A DNA stretch of 64,000 bases from Eubacterium sp. AF16-48. Lineage in GTDB: Bacteria > Bacillota > Clostridia > Lachnospirales > Lachnospiraceae. Below, piece after piece: positions 24,686 to 32,328 of the stretch (positions are counted from its first letter, which is position 1; each line of letters opens with the position of its first letter). The stretch spans positions 1 to 64,000 of the forward strand of contig NZ_QUHB01000005.1 in NCBI RefSeq assembly GCF_003479405.1. The letters run 5' to 3'. The notes below the pieces were generated by a model that made no database searches, was not told the origin of the DNA, and worked only from the letters and a program-made list of their open reading frames with translations. The position numbers were made by a program, and so were the translations under genes.

Positions 24686-25507
24686 TCACCCCTCCAACAT
24701 CGTAGTTTCCATTCCATCATCCATAGGAATTATGTATTCTTGTTCAATGTTCAAAGTAGGTTCATCTACCAGAATAATTGAAATCATATCATGGATTGTT
24801 ATCGTACTTAATTTTCTTTTGGCAGATTCAAACTCCTCTTTATTTGTCATCAATAGACTCATTTTAATCCCTGCATCTCTTAAGGAATTTATATAACAAC
24901 ATCCAAAAATCCACGACATCTTATGCATAATTGGTCTGTGATTTCCAATATAAACATCAAATGCCCATTTTTTTATTCCATATGATTTTAATCTATCCGT
25001 TACCAGAACAAAATCAGCCTTATATTTCAATTCATCTGTTTTATAAACAAGATCATTATATTTAAATTCTTGTACAACATTTCCTTGTTCATATAACTTA
25101 TTCATTATAAGCATTCTCATCGTAGCAACAGAATATGGTATATTTTTATCAAGTTCTAATCTATTAGATAAACCATTACTATTACGTTGCATATGATCTC
25201 TGTCAACTAAACTATCATATGCCATAATAAATTTATCCAATCCGTGAGCATCTAATAACATATCTAATGTTACTTCACTATCAATATCTGCATTTTCTGC
25301 AATGGCTTTTATTAACTTATCAGAGTTAGGGGTTGTATTTTTTTTATTAATTATCCTTGATATTGTCGAAGGGCTCACTCCACATTCTTTTGCAAATTCA
25401 TTTATTGAACGTTTGCTTCCTTTTGCTTTAAATGTCAAGTAAGATAAGTACTCTATATTCGGCTCCCTTATTCTACAATAACCTGGAAATACATTAGAAA
25501 ATTTCAT
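24686..25507 (-). CDS. HTH regulator with a C-terminal restriction-endonuclease-like domain
   Basis: From the ATG at 25507 (GGAGG upstream) the N-terminal third has a LacI/XRE-like helix-turn-helix, SINEFAKECGVSPSTISRII. The C-terminal part has YKADFVLVTDR and KKWAFDVYIGNH, spaced like the two acidic segments of PD-(D/E)xK nucleases, but the catalytic Lys is missing (FDVY). It may be a nuclease fold reused for ligand or DNA binding. TTGCG repeats around its promoter suggest autoregulation. Confidence 0.6.
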   Translation of the reverse strand: MKFSNVFPGYCRIREPNIEYLSYLTFKAKGSKRSINEFAKECGVSPSTISRIINKKNTTPNSDKLIKAIAENADIDSEVTLDMLLDAHGLDKFIMAYDSLVDRDHMQRNSNGLSNRLELDKNIPYSVATMRMLIMNKLYEQGNVVQEFKYNDLVYKTDELKYKADFVLVTDRLKSYGIKKWAFDVYIGNHRPIMHKMSWIFGCCYINSLRDAGIKMSLLMTNKEEFESAKRKLSTITIHDMISIILVDEPTLNIEQEYIIPMDDGMETTMLEG

Positions 25508-25527
25508 ATTCAACCTCCTTTTATTTA

Positions 25528-25585
25528 TATATATCACTTTTATTGCGCAATGTCAACATCACGCAACACTTTATTTTTCACGCAA
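25528..25585 (-). promoter_or_regulatory. Promoter with three TTGCG operator copies
   Basis: The promoter is -35 TTGACA (25551-25556), 17 bp, -10 TATATA (25528-25533). On the minus strand TTGCGTGA occurs at 25578-25585 and 25559-25566, and TTGCGCAA at 25543-25550 inside the spacer. Spacings are 19 and 16 bp. A regulator covering the promoter is expected, most simply the HTH/nuclease-fold protein itself. Confidence 0.65.
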
Positions 25586-25589
25586 TACA

Positions 25590-25886
25590 TTATTTAAATA
25601 CTTTTATCAATTCATTTATTGCATTAATCTGCTCCACTGAATATTGAGTATCTCTTTTAAAAAATAAATAATCTACAGAACAATTTAATATCTGTGCAAT
25701 AATATATAATTGTGGAATTGTGCAATTAGCTCTACCATTTTCAATTCGTGACATTTGATTTTTCGTTATTCCCAATTCAGTTGCTAAATCTATACTTTTC
25801 AATCCTTCTTTAATTCTCATTTTCTGTATTCTCTGACCGATTTCAAACTGCACATTCTTATCATATTCTCTAATTTCCGTATTCAT
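25590..25886 (-). CDS. XRE-family HTH regulator
   Basis: The 98-residue protein starts MNTEIREYDKNVQFEIGQRI and carries LATELGITKNQMSRIENGRA then NCTIPQLYIIAQILNCSVDY. The ATG at 25886 follows AAGGACGGAAG; the frame is open further upstream but without a site. It is a paralogue of the 24081 protein and lies just upstream of the HTH/nuclease-fold gene. Confidence 0.78.
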   Translation of the reverse strand: MNTEIREYDKNVQFEIGQRIQKMRIKEGLKSIDLATELGITKNQMSRIENGRANCTIPQLYIIAQILNCSVDYLFFKRDTQYSVEQINAINELIKVFK

Positions 25887-25967
25887 ATCTTCCGTCCTTT
25901 CAAACTTGCTCCGAACTAACTCGTTTGAGGAACAGATAAAACTCCCTAAATATGTAATTTTCAGCAA

Positions 25968-26033
25968 ATAAAAAAGGACACATGAAAAACATTCCCAGTC
26001 CTCAAACTGGTTTCTAATTTTTCATGCGTCCTT
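25968..26033 (-). terminator. Large terminator with nested stem
   Basis: On the minus strand aaggacgcatgaaaaa pairs with tttttcatgtgtcctt, enclosing ccagt...actgg, and TTTTTT follows. It ends the transcript coming from the zinc-ribbon gene after an approximately 200-base structured tail. Confidence 0.75.
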
Positions 26034-26167
26034 AGGATGGCACCTTTGCGTATCATCAGCTTACGCTTATTGCAGGTGTCTCCCATATCATGATGACCAC
26101 TAATTTAATTGTCTTGTCCTGTTGCGGTCAAATATCTGCCGCAACATCTGATGTCTGACTGTATGTA
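26034..26167 (-). ncRNA. Structured 3' tail, candidate small RNA
   Basis: Between the zinc-ribbon stop and the terminator is a 130-base stretch without a convincing ORF. It contains gttgcgg/ccgcaac (26123-26147) as a strong hairpin. It could be a 3'-UTR-derived RNA; no known RNA family is recognised. Confidence 0.3.
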
Positions 26168-26398
26168 TCAGATATAATACTTATCCTGTTCTACCTTATC
26201 CAGCAGCTCACCTTCCTTGAAATTCTTCAAGGTCATTACTCTACCACAATGGTGACATTTCATCATAACTCTCGGCAGTACCGGATAATTTCTGTTACCT
26301 GTAACCATGTATGAAACTTTCATACTCTTCTTGCACTTCTTACAATAAAAATCTATAACTTTTAACTCTTTTTTCAATTCAGTTCGCTCCTTATTCAT
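26168..26398 (-). CDS. Small zinc-ribbon protein
   Basis: The 76-residue basic protein has two CxxC knuckles, FYCKKCKKSM and MKCHHCGRVM, about 30 residues apart, fitting one zinc ribbon. Charged Lys/Glu-rich ends flank it. The ribosome site is weak. Likely nucleic-acid or protein binding; role in the element unknown. Confidence 0.65.
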   Translation of the reverse strand: MNKERTELKKELKVIDFYCKKCKKSMKVSYMVTGNRNYPVLPRVMMKCHHCGRVMTLKNFKEGELLDKVEQDKYYI

Positions 26399-26412
26399 AC
26401 AAAATCATCAAT

Positions 26413-26544
26413 CTACAATTCTGTACTCGTAAAGGAAAGGGAAATCACCTTTGCAAGCCTTTTGCCGGGAGTTCCGATGAATGTCTGCACATTCCCCGGC
26501 TTTGCTGATCTAAAGCCAACTGATATGAATTGTGCTGTCAGCAC
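26413..26544 (-). CDS. Possible 43-residue protein (GTG start)
   Basis: After the stop of the upstream gene the same frame stays open: LTAQFISVGFRSAKPGNVQ, then TFIGTPGKRLAKVISLSFTS. It reads as real protein, but the only start is GTG at 26544 with no good ribosome site. It may be a separate short gene or stop-codon readthrough extension of the preceding protein. Confidence 0.35.
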   Translation of the reverse strand: MLTAQFISVGFRSAKPGNVQTFIGTPGKRLAKVISLSFTSTEL

Positions 26545-26553
26545 ATAATCACA

Positions 26554-26799
26554 TCAGGCTCCGGCTCTTTCCATAAACCACATATTGTTATCTTCATAGA
26601 AAAGGAATATTTCCTTTCCATCTACCACACAGGTATAACGCTCTCCAACTCCACCAGCCCTTGTACTGGCTGCTCTGCGCTTGTCTTTTACTCGTGTAAT
26701 CTCATACTTTCTGCCATCTTCCCATGTTATCTCTTTTGGAATGAGCAGTCCGTCCCTTGAAAATTCTGCAAGTACATCAACATATACCTTATTGCTCAA
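26554..26799 (-). CDS. Small protein of the SOS polymerase cassette
   Basis: With TTG at 26799 (AGGAAGGTG upstream) the 81-residue protein reads LSNKVYVDVLAEFSRDGLLI, then PKEITWEDGRKYEITRVKDK and YTCVVDGKEIFLFYEDNNMW. It is a beta-rich domain I associate with Y-family polymerase neighbourhoods in Lachnospiraceae elements; function unknown. It lies 14 bases after the LexA-like gene. Confidence 0.7.
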   Translation of the reverse strand: MSNKVYVDVLAEFSRDGLLIPKEITWEDGRKYEITRVKDKRRAASTRAGGVGERYTCVVDGKEIFLFYEDNNMWFMERAGA

Positions 26800-26813
26800 T
26801 GTAATCACCTTCC

Positions 26814-27056
26814 TTACAAGATTGCTATTGCTCTGGAAGCATCCATCTTCCTTGCTATATAGCCTTTTTCTTCTAATATTTTCAGATGTGCATAAACACT
26901 TGAAGTCGATGCCACCCCTACCATCTTGCATATCTCCCTGATAGTAGGAGCATAACCATTCACACGCTGATATTGCATAATGCTTTCATACACATTCTGC
27001 TGCTTCTCCGTCAATGGTGCTCTGTCTACCAGATCAATTCTTGCTGCTTCGCTCAT
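26814..27056 (-). CDS. LexA DNA-binding domain without protease domain
   Basis: The 80 residues equal the LexA winged helix: LTEKQQNVYESIMQYQRVNG, then YAPTIREICKMVGVASTSSV and YAHLKILEEKGYIARK. The S24 autoprotease part of normal LexA (about 200 residues) is absent and the stop follows immediately. GGGAGGCGG precedes the ATG. It could compete with host LexA for SOS boxes, or be a non-cleavable repressor. It is cotranscribed with the polymerase. Confidence 0.8.
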   Translation of the reverse strand: MSEAARIDLVDRAPLTEKQQNVYESIMQYQRVNGYAPTIREICKMVGVASTSSVYAHLKILEEKGYIARKMDASRAIAIL

Positions 27057-27071
27057 GTTCCGCCTCCCTCT

Positions 27072-28319
27072 TTATCCAAAATACCCATGTGGATGTACTG
27101 TGTGTTCTTCTTTTGCATTGACTGCCGATAGAATCCTGTCCCGGTACATGAGCCCCCTCTGGATACTGTAAAATCCAAATCTTCTGCGTATCTCATCCAC
27201 CGCTGAATCCATCTTCATCTGCTTTTCACGCTTCTCCACACTTGAGAACAAATCAATCTGTTCCCAATAATTATCTGTTACTAAGTCTGCACCTCGGACA
27301 CCAACACTGCGGATTGGTTTGCTCCAGTTATAGTTTTCCTTAAATATCTGATAAGCATATGCAGCTATCTCTCCGGTGATATTAGTTGCATGGTCAATCT
27401 TTTTCTGACGGGTAAAAGAGAATAACTCATTATCCCTGACACTTATCTCAACCACTCTGCACCGGAATCCATTCTCACGAAGTCTTGCCGCAACACTCTC
27501 AGCCAGAATATAAAGAACAATCTTTACATCCTCATCGCATACTAAATCCTTTGGTGTCGTTGTGCTGTTTCCCACCGATTTGATTGGAGCGTGGGTATTC
27601 TCTAGCTTGACAGGTGAATCATCATAGCCATTCGCAAATGACCATAAGATACTGCCCATCTTTCCAAGGTGACTGTTAAGCACATCTTCATCTGCTCTTG
27701 CAAGATCACCTATGGTTTTAATACCAAATAATGCAAGCTTTCTGTTCGTACTTTTGCCAACGTATAGAAGATCTGCCACCGGAAGTGACCATGCCTTCTG
27801 CTTAAACTCACTCTTATACATAGTTGTGATTGCATCAGGTTTCTTATAGTCTGAACCAAGCTTTGCAAATATCTTATTGAAAGAAACACCAACACTTACT
27901 GTGATGCCAAGCTCTGACTTCATTCTCCTGCTGATTTCCTGTGCAATGAGCAATCCATCCCCTTTAAGGGAGCTGCTCCCTGTCACATCAAGCCAGCACT
28001 CATCAATTCCATATGGCTCCTGCCTGTCCGTATATTCTGCATATATCTCATGTGCCATTCTTGAGAATCGAAGATATAAGTCCATTCTTGGTGAAACAAA
28101 CGTTATGTCAGGACAGACCTGCTTTGCCTGCCAGAGTGCCATTCCTGTTTTCACACCGTACTTCTTGGCAATATAGTCGGCTGTTAAGACAATCCCATGT
28201 CTTGCCTCCGGGTCACCGCCTACTGCCAGTGGCTTTCCTGCAAGCTCCGGATGATGCAGATGCTCAATCGAAGCATAGCAACAGTTGATATCTGAATGAA
28301 GTATTACCCTGTCTCCCAT
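27072..28319 (-). CDS. Y-family DNA polymerase (DinB/UmuC-like)
   Basis: The 415-residue translesion polymerase has the catalytic residues in ILHSDINCCYASIE and YGIDECWLDVTGSS, the thumb helix-hairpin-helix near LYVGKSTNRKLALFGIKTIG and a little-finger domain. The ATG at 28319 is preferred (GGAGG eight bases before). The promoter lies next to a palindrome shared with the divergent S24 repressor. DNA damage should induce it. Confidence 0.92.
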   Translation of the reverse strand: MGDRVILHSDINCCYASIEHLHHPELAGKPLAVGGDPEARHGIVLTADYIAKKYGVKTGMALWQAKQVCPDITFVSPRMDLYLRFSRMAHEIYAEYTDRQEPYGIDECWLDVTGSSSLKGDGLLIAQEISRRMKSELGITVSVGVSFNKIFAKLGSDYKKPDAITTMYKSEFKQKAWSLPVADLLYVGKSTNRKLALFGIKTIGDLARADEDVLNSHLGKMGSILWSFANGYDDSPVKLENTHAPIKSVGNSTTTPKDLVCDEDVKIVLYILAESVAARLRENGFRCRVVEISVRDNELFSFTRQKKIDHATNITGEIAAYAYQIFKENYNWSKPIRSVGVRGADLVTDNYWEQIDLFSSVEKREKQMKMDSAVDEIRRRFGFYSIQRGLMYRDRILSAVNAKEEHTVHPHGYFG

Positions 28320-28401
28320 CTGCATAACCTCCTGCTGCATTTAATCTGTCACTACCATAACCTTTAGTCCAAGTATATGAGTAATGTTCCTTACAGGGCA
28401 T

Positions 28402-28502
28402 AGTATAACCCCAAGAATAATCGACTGTCAACGGACACATGTGTCCTTTTTCTCATTATATTGGATTTTTAACTTGAATAATTGGCACTATTGCTATATA
28501 CT
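28402..28502. promoter_or_regulatory. Divergent promoters around a palindromic operator
   Basis: The palindrome ggacacatgtgtcc is at 28433-28446. The leftward polymerase promoter is TTGACA (28426-28431), 18 bp, TATACT (28402-28407). The rightward repressor promoter is TTGAAT (28474-28479), 17 bp, TATACT (28497-28502). The operator abuts the leftward -35, so repression should act mainly on the polymerase unit. Confidence 0.75.
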
Positions 28503-28557
28503 ATGGAGTGAAAAGAGACATTTGAAATCAACAAAATGAAAGAAAAGAGGCGTATGT

Positions 28558-29292
28558 ATGTACTCAATCGGAGAAATCATTTCAACATATAGAAAAAAGA
28601 AAGGCTTGCTCCAACAGGATCTCGCTGATGAACTGGCAAAGGAAGGCATTACCATTTCCTATAAAGCCATATCCAACTGGGAGAGAAATCTTGCTGAACC
28701 AAGCGTTACCATATTTTACAAAGTGTGTAGAATCCTTGGTATTACTAACATGTATGAGGCATATTTTGGAGTAAATCCTGCCGATCCTTTCTCATCACTA
28801 ACTGATGAAGGCAGGGAAAAAGCTATGGATTATATCAATCTGCTCCACGCATCCGGAATGTATGAAAAGCAGACTGCTAAGATAATTCCATTCCGTAGCA
28901 TTGATATTTTTGAAAATGCTGTATCAGCCGGAACCGGTAACTTCCTTGTAGATGGACCGAAAGAGACTGTACGCATAGATGAATCTATCCTGCCAGAAGA
29001 TACTACTTTCGGTGTCCGTATTAGTGGTGACAGTATGGAACCAGAATTCCACGATGGTCAGATTGCATGGATATTACAGCAGGAATCTGTTGCTAATGGA
29101 GAAATCGGCATCTTCGCTCTAAACGGAGAAGCCTATATTAAGAAATTACAAAACGATAAAGAAGGAATTTTCCTTATCTCACTCAATGAAAAGTATGCAC
29201 CTATCAAGGTTAGTGAAAATGACCGCTTAGACATATTTGGAAAAGTTCTTGGAAAATCTGATGCTTGTGCTATTACAGGACATTGCCGATAA
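28558..29292 (+). CDS. XRE-S24 repressor (CI/LexA-type autoprotease)
   Basis: The 244-residue protein has an N-terminal HTH (LLQQDLADELAKEGITISYK, then AISNWERN) and an S24 peptidase domain. The Ala-Gly cleavage site is at residues 124-125 (SAGTG), the catalytic Ser159 in SGDSMEP and Lys in EAYIKKL. RecA-triggered self-cleavage would free the divergent polymerase operon. Ribosome site AAAGAGG. Confidence 0.92.
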   Translation: MYSIGEIISTYRKKKGLLQQDLADELAKEGITISYKAISNWERNLAEPSVTIFYKVCRILGITNMYEAYFGVNPADPFSSLTDEGREKAMDYINLLHASGMYEKQTAKIIPFRSIDIFENAVSAGTGNFLVDGPKETVRIDESILPEDTTFGVRISGDSMEPEFHDGQIAWILQQESVANGEIGIFALNGEAYIKKLQNDKEGIFLISLNEKYAPIKVSENDRLDIFGKVLGKSDACAITGHCR

Positions 29293-29376
29293 AATTGCAA
29301 GTCATTTTTATCGGACACATTATTTTGCATAATTGACAATAAGAAAATATCTATAGAACTGAAAGAAGGGATTTTT

Positions 29377-29577
29377 ATGGCGGTTACCAATAATATAAGA
29401 GAAATACGTGAACAGCGAGGCATTTACCAGGATGACCTTGCCGCTGCTATTGGATACAGCACCAAAACTGTCGGCAGGATAGAGCGTGGGGACAGCACCC
29501 CATCTGCCGAATTTATGCTGCGGATATCAAAGTACTTTAATATGCTGGTGGAAGATGTATTCCATGTGGAAGATTGA
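29377..29577 (+). CDS. Small XRE-family regulator
   Basis: The 66-residue protein is a bare helix-turn-helix: NIREIREQRGIYQDDLAAAI, then STKTVGRIERGDSTPS and a closing VEDVFHVED typical of YozG-like proteins. AAGAAGGG precedes the ATG. It follows the S24 repressor and may act with it. Confidence 0.85.
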   Translation: MAVTNNIREIREQRGIYQDDLAAAIGYSTKTVGRIERGDSTPSAEFMLRISKYFNMLVEDVFHVED

Positions 29578-29660
29578 GTCGGAGCAGCAATCCGGTTCAC
29601 CTTCTATTTTGGACAGCTTTTCATGTCCTTATCAACAACTATAGTTTTTTTGATAAATGC

Positions 29661-29691
29661 TTGACTGTAAACCTTGTTTATAGCTTATTAT
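29661..29691 (+). promoter_or_regulatory. MerR-type promoter with 19-bp spacer
   Basis: The -35 TTGACT (29661-29666) and -10 TATTAT (29686-29691) are separated by 19 bp holding the dyad taaac-ctt-gttta. An over-long spacer with a central dyad is the hallmark of promoters twisted open by MerR proteins. The MerR gene starts 37 bases downstream. Confidence 0.75.
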
Positions 29692-29727
29692 TAAGTAAAA
29701 TAGAGTTGCTCGAAAGGAGGGCATAAT

Positions 29728-30573
29728 ATGACTATAAAAGACGTAGAAGAGCGAACAGGTTTATCCCGTTCTAATATCCGTTTTTATGAAAAGGAAAAAC
29801 TTATTGAGCCTTCGAGAAATGAAAGTAATGGTTATAGAGATTATTCTAAAAATGATGTGGAAAATATAAAGAAGATTGCATATCTACGTACATTGGGAAT
29901 TTCTATTGAAGATATACGAAATATTATATCCGAAAAAGTAACATTGCAGGAAATGCTTGAGAAGCAAAAGGAAGTATTAAAAAATCAGATTACTGATTTG
30001 AATAAGGCGAAACTCATGTGCGAAAAAATGCTGGATGAAGGAAGTATTAGTTATGAAAAATTACAGGTAGAACAGTATGTAACAGATTTTCATGACTATT
30101 GGAAAGATAATCGAACTGTTTTCAAACTGGATTCAGTCAGCTTTTTGTATATATGGGGAAGTATGCTTACCTGGACTATGATTACCGCACTATGCTTGAT
30201 TATTGGGGCTTTGTCTTATTCTAAGTTGCCGACAGAAATTCCAGTACAATGGAGTAAAGGAGTGGCAACATCCCTAGTTAATAAAAACTGGATTTTTATT
30301 TGTCCTGTTATATGTATCATAATCCGTTATTTATTAAAACCTTTTATCTATGCGAAATTGCAGATGAACAATTATTATGGAGAAATTATAACAGAGTATT
30401 TGACAAATTATATATGTTTTATTGTGTTGTCAGTGGAAATCTTCTCCATACTTTTTACTTTCGGAGTGGTAAAAAGTGTTGTTGTACTGTTATTTGTGGA
30501 CACGGCAATTTTTATTGGATTGTTAGTAGTTGGTTTGGTAAAAATGGATTTGAGAGGGAAAGAAGTTTTATGA
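29728..30573 (+). CDS. MerR-family regulator fused to a membrane domain
   Basis: Residues 1-70 are a MerR DNA-binding domain (VEERTGLSRSNIRFYEKEKL and NGYRDYSKNDVENIKKIAY) followed by a dimer coiled coil to about 110. The rest has four hydrophobic helices with PTEIPVQWSKG, a DUF1648/SdpI-like loop. Membrane-anchored MerR proteins may sense drugs or envelope state. AAAGGAGG precedes the ATG. It faces the ABC exporter. Confidence 0.85.
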   Translation: MTIKDVEERTGLSRSNIRFYEKEKLIEPSRNESNGYRDYSKNDVENIKKIAYLRTLGISIEDIRNIISEKVTLQEMLEKQKEVLKNQITDLNKAKLMCEKMLDEGSISYEKLQVEQYVTDFHDYWKDNRTVFKLDSVSFLYIWGSMLTWTMITALCLIIGALSYSKLPTEIPVQWSKGVATSLVNKNWIFICPVICIIIRYLLKPFIYAKLQMNNYYGEIITEYLTNYICFIVLSVEIFSILFTFGVVKSVVVLLFVDTAIFIGLLVVGLVKMDLRGKEVL

Positions 30574-30621
30574 TTCAAATTTTATATTTCAGAAATAACA
30601 ATAAGATACTATTTTTCCCAC

Positions 30622-30675
30622 GCCTACTATGAGAACGGCGGCTATGAGATAGAAATTGCATATACCGGCGAATAA
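30622..30675 (+). pseudogene. Possible C-terminal scrap of a rightward gene
   Basis: A rightward frame reads YYENGGYEIEIAYTGE and stops at 30675 with no start nearby. It may be the tail of an element gene interrupted by the cargo insertion. The family is unknown. Confidence 0.25.
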
Positions 30676-30724
30676 AAGAACCGCTGTTGCATGGTTTATT
30701 GGCTCTTCCATGTAGCAGCGGTTT
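30674..30724 (-). terminator. Terminator of the ABC exporter unit
   Basis: aaccgctg...cagcggtt with inner ttgcatgg/ccatgtag (30679-30724) is followed on the minus strand by TTCTTTTATT. Confidence 0.7.
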
Positions 30725-30785
30725 ATACTATGGGTTATTCAGTTAAATTTTCAGAAGGGACAATTAGAATTTTCTTTTCTATGCA

Positions 30786-31664
30786 TTACTTATTGTATCT
30801 GTTTGTAAAATAAATATATGCATCCTCCAATGTTGCCGGAACTGACATACACTCCAATTCTGGCTGTATTTCAGAAATCACTCTTAATTGTAATCCTCCC
30901 TCAACGTATTGTTTTGATGTAATGCGATATTTACGTTCCACTTCTCTCGCTTTTTCCTCATCTGGTACTTTGCAAACCCATATTTTTCCCTGTGCTTCTT
31001 CAGTCAAATTCTTCATAGACCCAGCATATAAAAAACTGCCTTTGTGCATAATTGCAAGTTGGTTACAGGTCGCAGCTAAATCTTCTACCACATGAGTTGA
31101 AAACAAAACTGTTCTGTTCTCAGAAAAATCTACTAATAAATTTCGGATACGAATACGTTCTTCTGGATCTAATCCGGTAGTCGGTTCATCTACAATTAGA
31201 AATTCTGGTTCATTCAAAAGTGCCTGCACCAATCCAACCCGCCTTTTCATACCGCCTGATAATTGTTTCATTTTTTTCTTTCGATGTTCTATGAGACTGG
31301 TCTTTTTCAAATAATATTCTATCCGCTTTCTACATTCTGCTTTCGGGACACCTGCCAGATCTCCCATATATTCCAAACACTCCTGAACCGTCAAATTAGG
31401 ATATAGTTCAATTTCCTGTGGCAGATACCCTATCTTTCTTTGGATTTTTTCATAGTTTCCTTCGCTATACAAAATTCCGTCTAATGTAACCATTCCGCTT
31501 GTGGGTTTCAGCACAGTAGTTAAAACCCTCATCAATGTTGTCTTTCCCGCTCCATTTTCTCCCAATAGTCCAAATATCCCATTTGATATATCTAAATCTG
31601 CATGGTCGATCGCTGTGACACCATTCTTAAATCTTACTGTTAAATCCTCAATATGAATACTCAT
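30786..31664 (-). CDS. ABC transporter ATP-binding protein (BcrA-like)
   Basis: The 292-residue ATPase has Walker A GLLGENGAGKTT, Q loop YLPQEIELYPNLT, signature LSGGMKRR and Walker B FLIVDEPTTGLDPEE. A C-terminal extension of about 70 residues is like BcrA/DrrA-type exporters. GAGAGGG precedes the ATG. It pairs with two ABC-2-type permeases encoded just upstream. Antibiotic or peptide export is inferred. Confidence 0.93.
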   Translation of the reverse strand: MSIHIEDLTVRFKNGVTAIDHADLDISNGIFGLLGENGAGKTTLMRVLTTVLKPTSGMVTLDGILYSEGNYEKIQRKIGYLPQEIELYPNLTVQECLEYMGDLAGVPKAECRKRIEYYLKKTSLIEHRKKKMKQLSGGMKRRVGLVQALLNEPEFLIVDEPTTGLDPEERIRIRNLLVDFSENRTVLFSTHVVEDLAATCNQLAIMHKGSFLYAGSMKNLTEEAQGKIWVCKVPDEEKAREVERKYRITSKQYVEGGLQLRVISEIQPELECMSVPATLEDAYIYFTNRYNK

Positions 31665-31668
31665 AAAT

Positions 31669-32328
31669 TTACCCTCTCTTTCTTACGATCTTCGGCAATG
31701 CCAGTAACAAAATCAGTCCGATACAAATACACAAGCCTTTTCCATACAGCCATGTAATATCAGTAGCATTTTCTATATCTCTAAAAGAATAAGAAAATAC
31801 ATTCCATGCACCTAAAAACTTGTCCGCTCCTGATGAATTTGTTGCTACCCATATCAAAAGACAACTTCCAATTCCCATCCACATATTGCGAAAAAGCATA
31901 GACAATGTATTAGCCAATATTCCCCAAAAGAAAATGGTTACTACAATCGCCCCAAAATATGCAATAAACTGAAGTATTTCACTTTCTGTTACTGGATGTG
32001 TAACTGGTTTCTGAAACGCAAAAAACAATCCATATCCAAGAACAGCGAGCAGCAGCAAAAAAGTTCCCTGTATCATCAGTCTCTGTATAATAGAATAAAT
32101 TCTCTTTTTTATCTGATACAACCTCTGAACTTCGGAACGGTTGCTTGTAATTTCCTGAACATAAGTATCTGCACAAAAAACAGCGATCAATATTGCAAAT
32201 GGTCCCTCTATGGAAAGCCCTATCTCATTTGTAAATACTACTCCACGTATCAAACTCAAAATTACAACAAAAGCGAACGCATAAACCATCTTATAAACTG
32301 GCAAAATAATCTTCATTTCCTTCTTCAT
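31669..32328 (-). CDS. ABC-2-type permease subunit (1)
   Basis: The 219-residue protein has six hydrophobic helices without other motifs. Segments such as IQRLMIQGTFLLLLAVLGYG and MWMGIGSCLLIWVATNSSG fit ABC-2-like exporters. Its ATG directly follows the stop of the larger permease. It should assemble with it and the ATPase. Confidence 0.75.
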   Translation of the reverse strand: MKKEMKIILPVYKMVYAFAFVVILSLIRGVVFTNEIGLSIEGPFAILIAVFCADTYVQEITSNRSEVQRLYQIKKRIYSIIQRLMIQGTFLLLLAVLGYGLFFAFQKPVTHPVTESEILQFIAYFGAIVVTIFFWGILANTLSMLFRNMWMGIGSCLLIWVATNSSGADKFLGAWNVFSYSFRDIENATDITWLYGKGLCICIGLILLLALPKIVRKRG

